64,000 nucleotides of DNA from Curtobacterium sp. 9128 (GTDB taxonomy: Bacteria > Actinomycetota > Actinomycetes > Actinomycetales > Microbacteriaceae): assembly GCF_007673775.1 (NCBI RefSeq), contig NZ_VEAF01000002.1, positions 346,606 through 410,605 on the forward strand, in the 5' to 3' direction. Numbering within the stretch: the stretch's first letter is position 1; each line of letters starts with the position of its first letter. The notes beneath the pieces are model-generated. The model saw nothing but the letters and a program-made list of their open reading frames with translations, had not been told where the DNA came from and searched no databases. Position numbers and translations under genes: made by a program. Shown one piece after another: positions 24,372 to 33,353 of this stretch.

Positions 24372-24989
24372 ATGATCGACCGAGGACTCGTGCAGTGGAC
24401 CCGTCCCGAGGCCGAGCGCGCCGGGACGCCCCTGCTGGTCCTGCTCCACGGGGTGGGGTCGAACGAACACGACCTGCTCGGGCTCGCGCCGGCGCTGCCC
24501 CCGGCGTGGACGCTCGCATCGCTCCGCGCTCCGGAACCGTGGGGGCCCGGGTACAGCTGGTACCCGCTGGGGACGCCGGGCTCCCCCGACCCCGGGCCAG
24601 TCGACCTCGCCGTCGCCGGGGTCCTGGAGTGGATCGACTCCGTCGCGACCGACCACCCGCGCATCGGGCTGCTCGGGTTCTCGCAGGGCGGGTCGATGGC
24701 GCTGCAGCTCCTGCGCGACCGACCCGACGGGTTCGCGTTCGCCGTCTCGCTGTCCGGGTTCGTGGTGCCGGGCATCACCGACACCCGGGACGAGGCCGTC
24801 GCCGCCGTCCGACCCCGCGTGTTCCTCGGACACGGCGACCTCGACCCGGTGATCCCCGGCGAGGCCACGGCGCGGACGGCCGTCTGGGCAGCGGCGAACA
24901 CCGACGTGACCGACCGGTCCTACGAGGGACTGCCCCACGCAGTGTCGGCGGCCGAACTGGCGGACGTCGCCGCCTTCATCGGCGACTGA
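24372..24989 (+). CDS. Carboxylesterase/phospholipase family alpha/beta hydrolase
   Basis: 205 residues, cytoplasmic. The catalytic triad is visible: nucleophile in GFSQGGSMA (about residue 100), Asp in HGDLDPVIP (about 160) and His in GLPHAVS (about 192). LLHGVGSNEHDLL forms the oxyanion segment. This is the short-chain esterase group of bacterial phospholipase/carboxylesterases; the substrate is unknown. TACCGT ends 7 nt before the ATG at 24372 and no ribosome binding site is present. Confidence 0.88.
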   Translation: MIDRGLVQWTRPEAERAGTPLLVLLHGVGSNEHDLLGLAPALPPAWTLASLRAPEPWGPGYSWYPLGTPGSPDPGPVDLAVAGVLEWIDSVATDHPRIGLLGFSQGGSMALQLLRDRPDGFAFAVSLSGFVVPGITDTRDEAVAAVRPRVFLGHGDLDPVIPGEATARTAVWAAANTDVTDRSYEGLPHAVSAAELADVAAFIGD

Positions 24990-25020
24990 ACGACGGACGA
25001 GCGCTTTGGTGCCAGCTGGC

Positions 25021-25037
25021 ACCGGGCCTCCAGGCAC
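25021..25037 (-). repeat. Dispersed GGAGGC motif, copy 6
   Basis: Minus-strand GTGCCTGGAGGCCCGGT in the short convergent gap between the esterase and padR. Next to it is GGTGCCAGCTGGCACC (25008-25023), a perfect 16-bp palindrome. Confidence 0.6.
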
Positions 25038-25059
25038 GGCCGGACGGCCGGTGCGTCCG

Positions 25060-25737
25060 CTAGTCGGCGAGGATCTGCAGGAGGTCCTTGCGGAGCTGGT
25101 CGACCTTGACGACGGCCGCCTTGGTCTGCTCCTCCGTCGCGCTGGTGCGGTACATGTGGAGCACGCCCATCGTCTTCCGGAGGGTCTCGAAGAACTCGCG
25201 CTGCGCGTCCGGGACGCCCGGGGTCGACTCCCATGCCGCGGCGATCTCGTCCGCCTTCGCCTCGGCCTCGGCCCTGCCGGCGTCGGTGAGCTCGAAGAGC
25301 GTCTTGCGACCGTCGCCGGTCGAGACGACGAGGTCCTCGTCGACGAGCTGCTGGAGCGTCGGGTAGACCGAGCCGGGGCTCGGCTTCCAGGCGCCGCCGG
25401 TGCGCTCGGCGATCGTCTTGATGACGGCGTACCCGTTCTGCGGTCCCTCGGCCAGCAGGCCGAGGATGGCGAGGCGGACGTCGCCGCGGCGGCGGCGCTC
25501 ACGGCCGAAGCCGGGACCACCGAGGCCCATGCCGGGTCCCATGCCCGGGCCGAAGCCCATGCCGGGGCCGAATCCGCCACGGCCGAAGCCGCCGCGTCCG
25601 CCGTGGTCACCGTGGTCGCGGCCGGGGAAGCCGCCGCCGTGGTGCTGCCGCGCGCCGCCGAAGCGGGGGCCGCGCGGTCCGGAGCCGCGCTGCTGGCGGC
25701 CGTTGTCGTTGTTGTCGTAGTCATCCATGGTGCGCAT
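25060..25737 (-). CDS. PadR family transcriptional regulator with Gly/Met-rich N-terminal extension
   Basis: 225 residues from ATG 25737 (AAGGAG upstream). Residues 1-85 are a low-complexity arm (HHGGG, GRGGFGRGG, FGPGMG repeats). From about 86 the PadR winged helix begins: RLAILGLLAEGPQNGYAVIKTI, then PSPGSVYPTLQQLVDEDLV. The C-terminal helices (about 165-225) match the dimerising PadR C-domain. PadR proteins usually repress stress or efflux genes, and their own. The promoter upstream carries a dyad inside a good -35/-10 pair, so autorepression is likely. Confidence 0.9.
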   Translation of the reverse strand: MRTMDDYDNNDNGRQQRGSGPRGPRFGGARQHHGGGFPGRDHGDHGGRGGFGRGGFGPGMGFGPGMGPGMGLGGPGFGRERRRRGDVRLAILGLLAEGPQNGYAVIKTIAERTGGAWKPSPGSVYPTLQQLVDEDLVVSTGDGRKTLFELTDAGRAEAEAKADEIAAAWESTPGVPDAQREFFETLRKTMGVLHMYRTSATEEQTKAAVVKVDQLRKDLLQILAD

Positions 25738-25813
25738 GAGTGACTCCTTCCTTGGTTCGTGTTCGACGTTGTCTCGCGATCCCGAACTGTTCCGTCCGTA
25801 TCGCGATGGGTTA

Positions 25814-25843
25814 ACGATAGATCGGTAACTATCGCGTTGTCAA
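25814..25843 (-). promoter_or_regulatory. padR promoter with internal operator dyad
   Basis: On the minus strand: -35 TTGACA (25838-25843), 18-bp spacer, -10 TATCGT (25814-25819). CGATAG-N8-CTATCG (25815-25834) lies across the -10 and spacer, where a bound repressor would block RNA polymerase. lhr starts about 65 bp away on the other strand and could be affected too. Confidence 0.7.
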
Positions 25844-25898
25844 CCCCTTGTTCTCGTTGGGCCGGTTGTCGGGGGTCGCGGGCAGGATGGGACGGACC

Positions 25899-28800
25899 AT
25901 GACGGACGTGCTCGAGCGCTTCTCCCCCGCCACTGCGGAGTGGTTCCGTGGCGCGTTCTCCGCTCCGACCGCGGCGCAGTCCGGCGCGTGGGACGCGATC
26001 TCGACCGGCCGGCACGCGCTGGTGGTGGCGCCGACCGGGTCCGGCAAGACGCTGGCGTCGTTCCTGTGGTCGATCGACCGACTGATCAGCTCGACGGAGC
26101 ACCCGCCGGCCAAGCAGCGCACGCGGGTGCTCTACGTCTCCCCGCTGAAGGCCCTGGGTGTCGACGTCGAGCGGAACCTCCGCAGTCCGCTCGTCGGCAT
26201 CACGCAGACTGCTCGTCGGCTCGGGCTCGAACCACCGGACGTCACGGTGGGCGTCCGGAGCGGGGACACCCCGTCCTCCGACCGACAGAAGCTCCTGCGT
26301 CAGCCGCCGGACATCCTCATCACGACGCCGGAGTCGCTGTACCTGATGCTGACGTCGCAGGCGCGCGAGACCCTGGTGAACGTCGACACCGTCATCATCG
26401 ACGAGGTCCACGCCGTCGCGTCGAGCAAGCGGGGCGCGCACCTCGCCGTCTCGCTCGAGCGTCTCGACGACCTGCTCGACAAGCCGGTGCAGCGGGTCGG
26501 CCTGTCGGCCACGGTGCGCCCGGCCGAAGAGGTCGCGCGGTTCCTCGGCGGACGCGCTCCGGTGGAGATCATCGCGCCGCCCGCGCAGAAGACGTTCGAC
26601 CTGCAGGTGGTCGTCCCGGTCGACGACATGTCCGAACTCGGAGCACCGCCGGTCGGTGCCGACTCGTCCGAGGCGCCGTCGAACGGCTCGATCTGGCCGC
26701 ACGTCGAGGAACGCGTGGTCGACCTGATCGAGGAACACCGGTCGACGATCGTGTTCGCGAACTCCCGGCGCCTGGCCGAACGGCTGACCGCCCGGCTCAA
26801 CGAGATCCACGAGGAGCGGGTGCTCGCCGCCGCCGACGCCACCCTCGTCGGAGTCGCTGCGGGCGACGGCGGCCTTCCCGGCGGTCGGCCGCAGTCGCCG
26901 GGACGGGCTTCGGCGCACGCGCCGGTCGCCGCGCCGAAACGTCCTCCGGCACAGATCGTCGGGCAGTCCGGGCAGACCGAGGGCGGCGGCGCGGACCCCG
27001 CGGTGCCGGCACTCGCCCGCGCGCACCACGGCTCCGTGTCCAAGGACCAGCGCGCGATCATCGAGGACGACCTGAAGTCCGGGCGGCTCCGCTGCGTCGT
27101 CGCCACGAGCTCGCTCGAGCTCGGCATCGACATGGGTGAGGTCGACCTGGTCGTGCAGGTGGAAGCGCCGCCGTCGGTCGCGAGCGGATTGCAGCGCGTC
27201 GGCCGTGCGGGACACCAGGTCGGCGAGATCTCCCGCGGGGTGCTGTTCCCGAAGCACCGCGCGGACCTCGTGCACAGCGCGGTGACGGTGGAGCGCATGG
27301 TGTCCGGGCAGATCGAGTCGATCTCGGTCCCCGCCAACCCGCTCGACGTCCTCGCGCAGCACACCGTCGCCGCCGGGTCGATCGACACCCTCGACGTCGA
27401 GCACTGGTTCGAGCTGGTGCGTCGGAGCGCCCCGTTCAGCGGGCTGCCGCGGTCGGCGTACGAAGCCGTCCTCGACCTGATCACGGGACGCTACCCGAGC
27501 GACGAGTTCGCCGAGCTCCGGCCGCGCCTGGTCTGGGACCGGGTGCACGGCACGCTGACCGGACGACCCGGGGCACAGCGGCTCGCGGTGACGAGCGGCG
27601 GCACGATCCCCGACCGCGGCATGTTCGGCGTGTTCATGGTCGGTGAGCGGGCGTCCCGCGTCGGCGAGCTCGACGAGGAGATGGTCTACGAGTCCCGCGT
27701 CGGCGACGTCTTCGCACTCGGTGCCACCAGTTGGCGCATCGAGGAGATCACCCACGACCGCGTGATCGTGAGCCCGGCGTTCGGGCAGCCGGGCCGGGCG
27801 CCGTTCTGGAAGGGCGACGGCATCGGGCGCCCCGCCGAGCTCGGTCGCGCGACGGGTGCCTTCATCCGGGAGGTCGAGGGGTCCTCCGACGCCGACGCCC
27901 GCGCCCGCGTGACCGCGGGTGGCCTGGACGAGCGGGCTACGACGAACCTGCTGACGTTCCTCCGTGAGCAGCGCGAGACCACCGGACACGTGCCGAACGA
28001 CACCACCCTCGTCGTGGAGCGCTTCCGCGACGAGCTCGGTGACTGGCGTCTCATCCTGCACTCCCCGTACGGCATGCAGGTGCACGCGCCGTGGGCCCTC
28101 GCGGTGGCGGCACGTCTGCGCGAACGCCACGGGATCGACGGGGACGCGATGGCTGCCGACGACGGCATCGTGGTGCGGATCCCGGAGACCGACGCCGAGC
28201 CTCCCGGGGCCGACCTGTTCGTCTTCGAACGCGACGACCTCGAGGCCCTCGTCACCGACGAGGTCGGCGGTTCGGCGCTGTTCGCGGCACGGTTCCGCGA
28301 GTGCGCCGCTCGCGCCCTGCTGCTCCCCCGGCGCGACCCCGGTCGCCGCTCGCCGCTCTGGCAGCAGCGACAGCGGGCGTCGCAGCTGCTCGAGGTCGCG
28401 CAGAAGTACCCGACGTTCCCGATCGTGCTCGAGACCGTCCGCGAGGTCCTGCAGGACGTCTACGACGTGCCGGCGCTCCTCGGCATCGCCGACGAGATCG
28501 CCCGTCGGCGGATCCGGCTCGTCGAGAGCGAGACCGAGCAGCCGTCGCCGTTCGCGCGGTCGCTGCTCTTCGGGTACGTCGCCGCGTTCATGTACGAGGG
28601 CGACACTCCGCTCGCCGAGCGCCGGGCGGCCGCGCTGTCGCTCGACTCGACCCTCCTCGGCGAACTGCTCGGACGTGCCGAGCTGCGCGAGCTGCTCGAC
28701 CCGGCCGTGATCGCCTCGACCGAGCAGGACCTGCAGCGGCTCTCCCCCGACCGCCGCGCCCGCGACGCCGAAGGACTCGTCGACGTCCTCCGACTCGTCG

Positions 28801-30629
28801 GCGCGCTCGACCTCGACGAGGCGGTCGACCGGAGCTGGGTGGCCTCCGACGACGATCGCGATGCGGCCCGGACGACGATCCGGACGACGCTCGAGGCACT
28901 CGAGCGGGACCGCCGCGTGCTGTCCTTCTCGCACGCGGGGGCTGCGCGCTGGGCCGTCATCGAGGACGCTTCCCGACTCCGCGACGCCCTCGGTGTCCCG
29001 CTCCCCATCGGCGTCCCCACCGCGTTCGTCGAACCCGTGGCCGATCCGCTCGGCGACCTCGTCGGCCGGTACGCGCGGTCGCACGGGCCGTTCGCCGCGC
29101 AGGAGGCCGCCTCCCGGCTCGGACTCGGCGTCGCCGTCGTGCAGGACACGCTCCGGCGGCTCGTCGCCGACCGTCGTCTGGTGGAGGGCGAGTTCCGGCC
29201 GGACCGCCAGGGCGCCGAGTGGTGCGACGCCGAGGTCCTGCGCCGCATCCGCACGCGCTCGCTCGCGGCGCTCCGGCACGAGGTCGAGCCGGTCTCGCCG
29301 GACACCCTCGGCCGCTTCCTGCCGGCGTGGCAGCACGTCAGCGCACCTGGCGCGCGCGGCGGCCTGCGCGGGATCGACGGTGTGCTGCAGGTCGTCGACC
29401 AGCTCACCGGCGTCGCCCTGCCCGCCAGCGCCTGGGAGTCGCTCGTGCTGCCGGCCCGGGTGTCGGACTACGCGCCGAGCATGCTCGACGAGCTCACGGC
29501 CACGGGAGAGGTCCTCTGGTCCGGCGGCGGGACCCTGCCCGGCAACGACGGGTGGGTGCGTCTGCACCTCGCCGACACCGCCCCCACGACGCTGGCCGAG
29601 CCCTCCGGGGACGACACCACCGAGCTGCAACGCGACGTGCTCGGTGCCCTCGCCGGTGGCGGCGCCTACTTCTTCCGCCAGCTCGGCCAGGCGGTGGGCA
29701 GCACGGACGACCAGGCGCTGACGACCGCGCTGTGGGACCTGGTTTGGGCCGGGCAGATCACGAACGACACGTTCGCGCCCCTCCGCGCGATGCTCGGCGG
29801 GAAGGCGCGCTCGACTGCGGCGCCCCGCACGCGTGCGTACCGGGGACGCCGTCGCCCGACGCTGCCGTCACAGTCCGGTCCGCCGAACGTCGGCGGACGC
29901 TGGAGCCTGCTGCCCCTCGCCGAGGCCGACGGCACCGTCCGGGCTGCCGCGACGGCGGAGCAGCTCCTCGAGCGGTACGGCATCGTGACGCGTGGTGCCG
30001 TGCAGGTCGAGGGCGTCCGCGGCGGGTTCGCGGGCGTCTACCGGGTGCTCTCGCGCTTCGAGGAGTCGGGGCGGGCGCGGCGCGGGTACTTCATCGAGGG
30101 ACTCGGTGCGGCGCAGTTCGCGACCAGTCCGACGGTGGACCGTCTCCGCACCTTCGCCAGGGACCTCGACGACGACGCTCGCGCCGACCGGGACCGGGCC
30201 CGGACGGCTCTGGCACTCGCGGCCACCGACCCCGCGAACCCGTACGGGGCCGCGCTGCCGTGGCCCACCGACGCCGCCCCGGTGTCGGACCCCGGCGATC
30301 CCGCACCGGTCACAGCGGCCGCGGCCCCCGCCGAGCCGAAGTCCCGCGGACACCGGCCCGGGCGGAAGGCCGGGGCGCTCGTGGTGCTCGTCGACGGGGA
30401 ACTCGCGGTCTACGTCGAACGTGGTGGCAAGTCCGTGCTGACCTTCACCGAGGACCCCGCCGACCTCGCCGCGGCCGCGAGTGCCGTCGCCGCAGCGGTC
30501 CGGAGCGGCCTCGGGAAGCTCTCCGTCGAGCGTGTGGACGGCGTCTTCGTGCTCGAGTCGGCACTCGGCGAGGCCCTCCGTGCTGCCGGGTTCACGGCCA
30601 CGCCGCAGGGGGTCCGGCTCCGTGCCTGA
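25899..30629 (+). CDS. lhr: Lhr-type large ATP-dependent DNA helicase
   Basis: 1576 residues, normal for full-length bacterial Lhr. Superfamily 2 core: APTGSGKT (about 45), IIDEVHAV (about 166), SATVRP, and TSSLELGIDMG/VGRAGH in the second RecA domain. A beta-barrel/winged-helix region and the Lhr-CTD follow. The core carries an extra linker of about 80 residues (about 310-390, Gly/Pro/Ala-rich) between strands of RecA2. Lhr is a 3'-5' translocase in DNA repair. ATG 25899 is preferred; ATG 25887 and TTG 25848 are upstream in frame. The 3' end overlaps nei by 8 bp, tying it to base-excision repair. Confidence 0.94.
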   Translation: MTDVLERFSPATAEWFRGAFSAPTAAQSGAWDAISTGRHALVVAPTGSGKTLASFLWSIDRLISSTEHPPAKQRTRVLYVSPLKALGVDVERNLRSPLVGITQTARRLGLEPPDVTVGVRSGDTPSSDRQKLLRQPPDILITTPESLYLMLTSQARETLVNVDTVIIDEVHAVASSKRGAHLAVSLERLDDLLDKPVQRVGLSATVRPAEEVARFLGGRAPVEIIAPPAQKTFDLQVVVPVDDMSELGAPPVGADSSEAPSNGSIWPHVEERVVDLIEEHRSTIVFANSRRLAERLTARLNEIHEERVLAAADATLVGVAAGDGGLPGGRPQSPGRASAHAPVAAPKRPPAQIVGQSGQTEGGGADPAVPALARAHHGSVSKDQRAIIEDDLKSGRLRCVVATSSLELGIDMGEVDLVVQVEAPPSVASGLQRVGRAGHQVGEISRGVLFPKHRADLVHSAVTVERMVSGQIESISVPANPLDVLAQHTVAAGSIDTLDVEHWFELVRRSAPFSGLPRSAYEAVLDLITGRYPSDEFAELRPRLVWDRVHGTLTGRPGAQRLAVTSGGTIPDRGMFGVFMVGERASRVGELDEEMVYESRVGDVFALGATSWRIEEITHDRVIVSPAFGQPGRAPFWKGDGIGRPAELGRATGAFIREVEGSSDADARARVTAGGLDERATTNLLTFLREQRETTGHVPNDTTLVVERFRDELGDWRLILHSPYGMQVHAPWALAVAARLRERHGIDGDAMAADDGIVVRIPETDAEPPGADLFVFERDDLEALVTDEVGGSALFAARFRECAARALLLPRRDPGRRSPLWQQRQRASQLLEVAQKYPTFPIVLETVREVLQDVYDVPALLGIADEIARRRIRLVESETEQPSPFARSLLFGYVAAFMYEGDTPLAERRAAALSLDSTLLGELLGRAELRELLDPAVIASTEQDLQRLSPDRRARDAEGLVDVLRLVGALDLDEAVDRSWVASDDDRDAARTTIRTTLEALERDRRVLSFSHAGAARWAVIEDASRLRDALGVPLPIGVPTAFVEPVADPLGDLVGRYARSHGPFAAQEAASRLGLGVAVVQDTLRRLVADRRLVEGEFRPDRQGAEWCDAEVLRRIRTRSLAALRHEVEPVSPDTLGRFLPAWQHVSAPGARGGLRGIDGVLQVVDQLTGVALPASAWESLVLPARVSDYAPSMLDELTATGEVLWSGGGTLPGNDGWVRLHLADTAPTTLAEPSGDDTTELQRDVLGALAGGGAYFFRQLGQAVGSTDDQALTTALWDLVWAGQITNDTFAPLRAMLGGKARSTAAPRTRAYRGRRRPTLPSQSGPPNVGGRWSLLPLAEADGTVRAAATAEQLLERYGIVTRGAVQVEGVRGGFAGVYRVLSRFEESGRARRGYFIEGLGAAQFATSPTVDRLRTFARDLDDDARADRDRARTALALAATDPANPYGAALPWPTDAAPVSDPGDPAPVTAAAAPAEPKSRGHRPGRKAGALVVLVDGELAVYVERGGKSVLTFTEDPADLAAAASAVAAAVRSGLGKLSVERVDGVFVLESALGEALRAAGFTATPQGVRLRA

Positions 30630-31401
30630 GGGTGACACCGTCTTCCGTGCCGCGCATCGGCTGCACACGGCGCTCGCGGGCAAGGTCCTGACGCGCAGCG
30701 ACTTCCGGGTGCCGGCGTTCGCGACGCTCGACCTGGTCGGTCGCACCGTGGACGAGGTCGTCCCGCGGGGGAAGCACATCCTGCACCGCATCGGCGACCT
30801 GACCGTCCACTCGCACCTGAAGATGGAGGGCCGGTGGGACGTCTACGCGCCGGGTGAGCGGTGGCGACGACCGGCCTACCAGGCGCGCGCGGTCCTCGAC
30901 GCGGAGGACGTCTCGACCGTCGGCTTCACGCTCGGCGTGCTCGAGGTCGTCCCCCGCGAGCAGGAGTCGGAGATCGTCGGGTACCTCGGTCCGGACCTGC
31001 TCGGGCCGGACTGGGACGCGGACGTCGCGCTGGCGAACCTGACGGCCGACCCCGAGCGTCCGGTCGGGCTCGCGCTGCTCGACCAGCGCGTGCTCGCCGG
31101 GCTCGGCAACGTGTACCGGAACGAGCTCTGCTTCCTCCGCGGCGTGCTGCCGACCCGTCCCGTGGGGCAGGTCTCCGACCCGGCACGGATGATCACCATG
31201 GCGCACCGGCTGATCCTGACGAACCGGGACCGCAGTCACCGCGTGACCACCGGCGTCGACCGGTCCGGCTCCCGGTTCTGGGTCTACAACCGGCGGGGCA
31301 AGCCCTGCCTGCGCTGCCGGACACCGATCCGCGCGGGGGAGCTCGGCGACACCGAGCTCACCCTGCGGGACACGTACTGGTGCCCGCGCTGCCAGACCTG
31401 A
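30622..31401 (+). CDS. nei: Endonuclease VIII-like DNA glycosylase (Fpg/Nei family)
   Basis: 259 residues from GTG 30622. The N-terminus MPEGDTVFRAA gives the catalytic Pro2 and Glu3 of Nei. The H2TH region includes LLDQRVLAGLGNVYRNELCF (about 155-175). The C-terminal zinc finger is complete (CLRCRTP...YWCPRCQT). It excises oxidised pyrimidines and cleaves the backbone by beta/delta elimination. It overlaps lhr by 8 bp, so the two are co-translated, a common actinobacterial repair pair. Confidence 0.93.
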   Translation: MPEGDTVFRAAHRLHTALAGKVLTRSDFRVPAFATLDLVGRTVDEVVPRGKHILHRIGDLTVHSHLKMEGRWDVYAPGERWRRPAYQARAVLDAEDVSTVGFTLGVLEVVPREQESEIVGYLGPDLLGPDWDADVALANLTADPERPVGLALLDQRVLAGLGNVYRNELCFLRGVLPTRPVGQVSDPARMITMAHRLILTNRDRSHRVTTGVDRSGSRFWVYNRRGKPCLRCRTPIRAGELGDTELTLRDTYWCPRCQT

Positions 31402-31430
31402 GCGGCGCTGCGGCTCCGTCCGGTCGACGC

Positions 31431-31597
31431 GGAACGACATCGTCGCTGTCGTACGACGTCGACTCCGTCGTCTGTTGCGCGGCGCGACCCGTGCGCCCGT
31501 TGCGTTGCGACACGGTCGATGTCGGACGACGACGACGATGTCGTTCCGAATCGGTCACGAAAGTCCGCGACGACGATGTCGTTCCGAGTCGGTCACG
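31431..31597. repeat. Direct and inverted repeats between convergent genes
   Basis: GGAACGACATCGTCG (31431-31445) is the exact inverse of CGACGATGTCGTTCC at 31533-31547 and 31571-31585. The last two extend to a 27-bp direct repeat (31533-31559 and 31571-31597) with one mismatch at a period of 38. No gene is seen in 31402-31612. Confidence 0.85.
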
Positions 31598-31612
31598 GGA
31601 GACCCCGCGCGC

Positions 31613-32650
31613 TCAGGCCGAGGCGGACCGCTCGACGACGGGGCGCCGGCGCAGCGCGGGCTGCAGGACCGCCGGCGGGTTGTACTGCTGGTCGAGCCGG
31701 CCGACGTCGGTGCCCGGCGGGACGATCGCGTCGATGCGGTCGAGGACCTCGTCGGTGAGTGCGACCTCGGACCCGGCGAGCAGGTCGTCGAGCTGCTCCA
31801 TCGACCGCGGGCCGATCAGGGCGCTCGTGACGCCGGGGTGTGCGATCGCGAACGCCATGGCGAGGTGCGTCATCGGGATGCCGGTCTCCTCGGAGAGCGT
31901 GACGACCTGTTCCACGGCGTCGATGCGTCGTTCGTCCTGGTTGTGCCGGAACATCCCGACCCGTGCGAGGTCGCTGTCCTGGCCCTTCCGGAACCGCCCG
32001 GTGAGCAGGCCACCGGCGAGGGGGCTCCACACCAGCGTGCCCATGCCGTAGCGCTGGGCGACGGGGAGGACCTCGCGCTCGATGCCACGGTTGAGGATGG
32101 AGTACGTCGGCTGCTCGGTCCGGAAGCGCTCGAGTCCGCGACGCTCGGAGGTCCACTGCGCCTCCACCTGCATCGACGCCGGGAAGTCCGAGCTGCCGAT
32201 CGCGCGGACCTTGCCGCTGCGCACCAGGTCCGTCAGTGCCGAGAGCGTCTCCTCGAGGTCGACGGTGTCGTCGGGTCGGTGTGCCTGGTAGAGGTCGATG
32301 TGGTCGGTCTGCAGGCGGCGGAGCGAGTCCTCGACCGCGCGCATGATCCACCGCCGTGAGTTCCCGCGCTGGTTCGGGTCCTCGCCCATCGGCCCGTTGA
32401 ACTTCGTGGCGAGGACGACGTCGTCGCGGCGGCCCTTCACGGCCTTGCCGACGAGTGACTCCGAGCCGCCCTGGGAGTAGCGGTCGGCGGTGTCGATGAG
32501 GTTGATCCCGGCGTCGAGCGCGCGGTGGACGATCCGAATGGAGTCCTGTTCGTCGCCGTTGCCGATCCGGCCGTCGGTGCCGAGCATCATCGCCCCGAGT
32601 GCGAAGGGGCTGACCTGGATGCCGGTCCTGCCGAGGGTGCGGTACTGCAT
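31613..32650 (-). CDS. Aldo/keto reductase
   Basis: 345 residues, ATG 32650 with AGGAGG. TIM-barrel AKR with the catalytic tetrad region: Asp/Tyr in LIDTADRYSQGGSE (about 52-57), Lys in LATKFNG (about 84), His in LYQAHRPDD (about 125). NADPH-site segments WSPLAGGLLTGRF and ALIGPRSMEQLDD are present. This is the AKR11/12-like group acting on small aldehydes or sugars; the substrate is unknown. It is divergent from a TetR gene, with two operator-like dyads between them, so induction by an electrophile or other ligand is plausible. Confidence 0.92.
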   Translation of the reverse strand: MQYRTLGRTGIQVSPFALGAMMLGTDGRIGNGDEQDSIRIVHRALDAGINLIDTADRYSQGGSESLVGKAVKGRRDDVVLATKFNGPMGEDPNQRGNSRRWIMRAVEDSLRRLQTDHIDLYQAHRPDDTVDLEETLSALTDLVRSGKVRAIGSSDFPASMQVEAQWTSERRGLERFRTEQPTYSILNRGIEREVLPVAQRYGMGTLVWSPLAGGLLTGRFRKGQDSDLARVGMFRHNQDERRIDAVEQVVTLSEETGIPMTHLAMAFAIAHPGVTSALIGPRSMEQLDDLLAGSEVALTDEVLDRIDAIVPPGTDVGRLDQQYNPPAVLQPALRRRPVVERSASA

Positions 32651-32702
32651 GGTTCCTCCTGTCGTGGCGTCCTGCTCGTCGGTGTCGTATCGTGGTCGTA
32701 CT

Positions 32703-32748
32703 GGAACGCCTTTCCGGAAGCATACGGAATGGCTTTCCGTTTACGCAA
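32703..32748 (-). promoter_or_regulatory. Promoter of the aldo/keto reductase with paired TetR-type operators
   Basis: Minus-strand -35 TTGCGT (32743-32748), 18-bp spacer, -10 TATGCT (32719-32724). Two GGAA-N5-TTCC dyads sit at 32703-32715 and 32726-32738, centres 23 bp apart; the second extends to ACGGAA-N5-TTCCGT. They cover the promoter core, fitting repression by the adjacent TetR protein. Confidence 0.7.
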
Positions 32749-32775
32749 GCCCCGTGACCGATCCGAGGAGGATCC

Positions 32776-33327
32776 GTGCGTGCCGACGCCCGTCGCAACC
32801 TCGACGCCCTGACCGACGCCGCCAAGTCGGTCTTCGCGACCGACGGCGTCGATGCGCCCGCCAAGGTGATCGCCGACCGCGCCGGGGTGGGCGTGGGGAC
32901 GCTCTACCGCCACTTCCCGCAGCGCTCCGACCTCGTCATCGCGGTGTTCCGACGCGCCGTGGACGCCTGCGCGGACGCCGCACCGCAGCTCGTCGCCGAG
33001 CACGAGCCCGACGAGGCCCTGGCACGGTGGCTCCAGCGATTCACGGAGTTCGTCGCCACGAAGCGCGGACTCGCCGCGGCACTGCACTCCGGTGACCCGG
33101 CGTTCGAGGCACTCCCCGCGTACTTCCGGGAGCGCCTCGGGGGCACACTCACCGGACTCCTCGACGCCGCCGCGGCCGCCGGCACCATCCGCCCGGACGT
33201 CGACGCCGAACAGCTCCTGGCGGCCGTCGCGAACCTCTCCCACGGCGCACCGAACCCCGAGCAGAGCCAGCTCCTGGTCGGCCTGCTCGTCGACGGGCTC
33301 CGCTACCGCGCCACCATCGACGCCTGA
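32776..33327 (+). CDS. TetR family transcriptional repressor
   Basis: 183 residues, GTG 32776 with GAGGAGG. The N-terminal HTH (about 10-55) shows the classic pattern: ALTDAAKSVFATDGVDAPAKVIADRAGVGVGTLYRHFPQRSDL. The C-terminal ligand domain (about 60-183) includes EALARWLQRFTEFVATKRGLAAAL, as in a common actinobacterial TetR subgroup next to oxidoreductases. It probably represses itself and the divergent aldo/keto reductase through the GGAA-N5-TTCC sites. Confidence 0.92.
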   Translation: MRADARRNLDALTDAAKSVFATDGVDAPAKVIADRAGVGVGTLYRHFPQRSDLVIAVFRRAVDACADAAPQLVAEHEPDEALARWLQRFTEFVATKRGLAAALHSGDPAFEALPAYFRERLGGTLTGLLDAAAAAGTIRPDVDAEQLLAAVANLSHGAPNPEQSQLLVGLLVDGLRYRATIDA

Positions 33328-33353
33328 GCACACCCGTGCCGGTCCCGACCGTG

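Noticed and set aside
24276..29630. 1784-codon open frame antisense to lhr
   Set aside because: Same explanation: it spans several unrelated sense genes, has no recognisable domain and shows typical G/C-shadow composition.
31402..31612. tRNA or small RNA gene in the repeat-bearing gap
   Set aside because: No cloverleaf, CCA end or conserved T-loop sequence was visible; the structure is explained by repeats.
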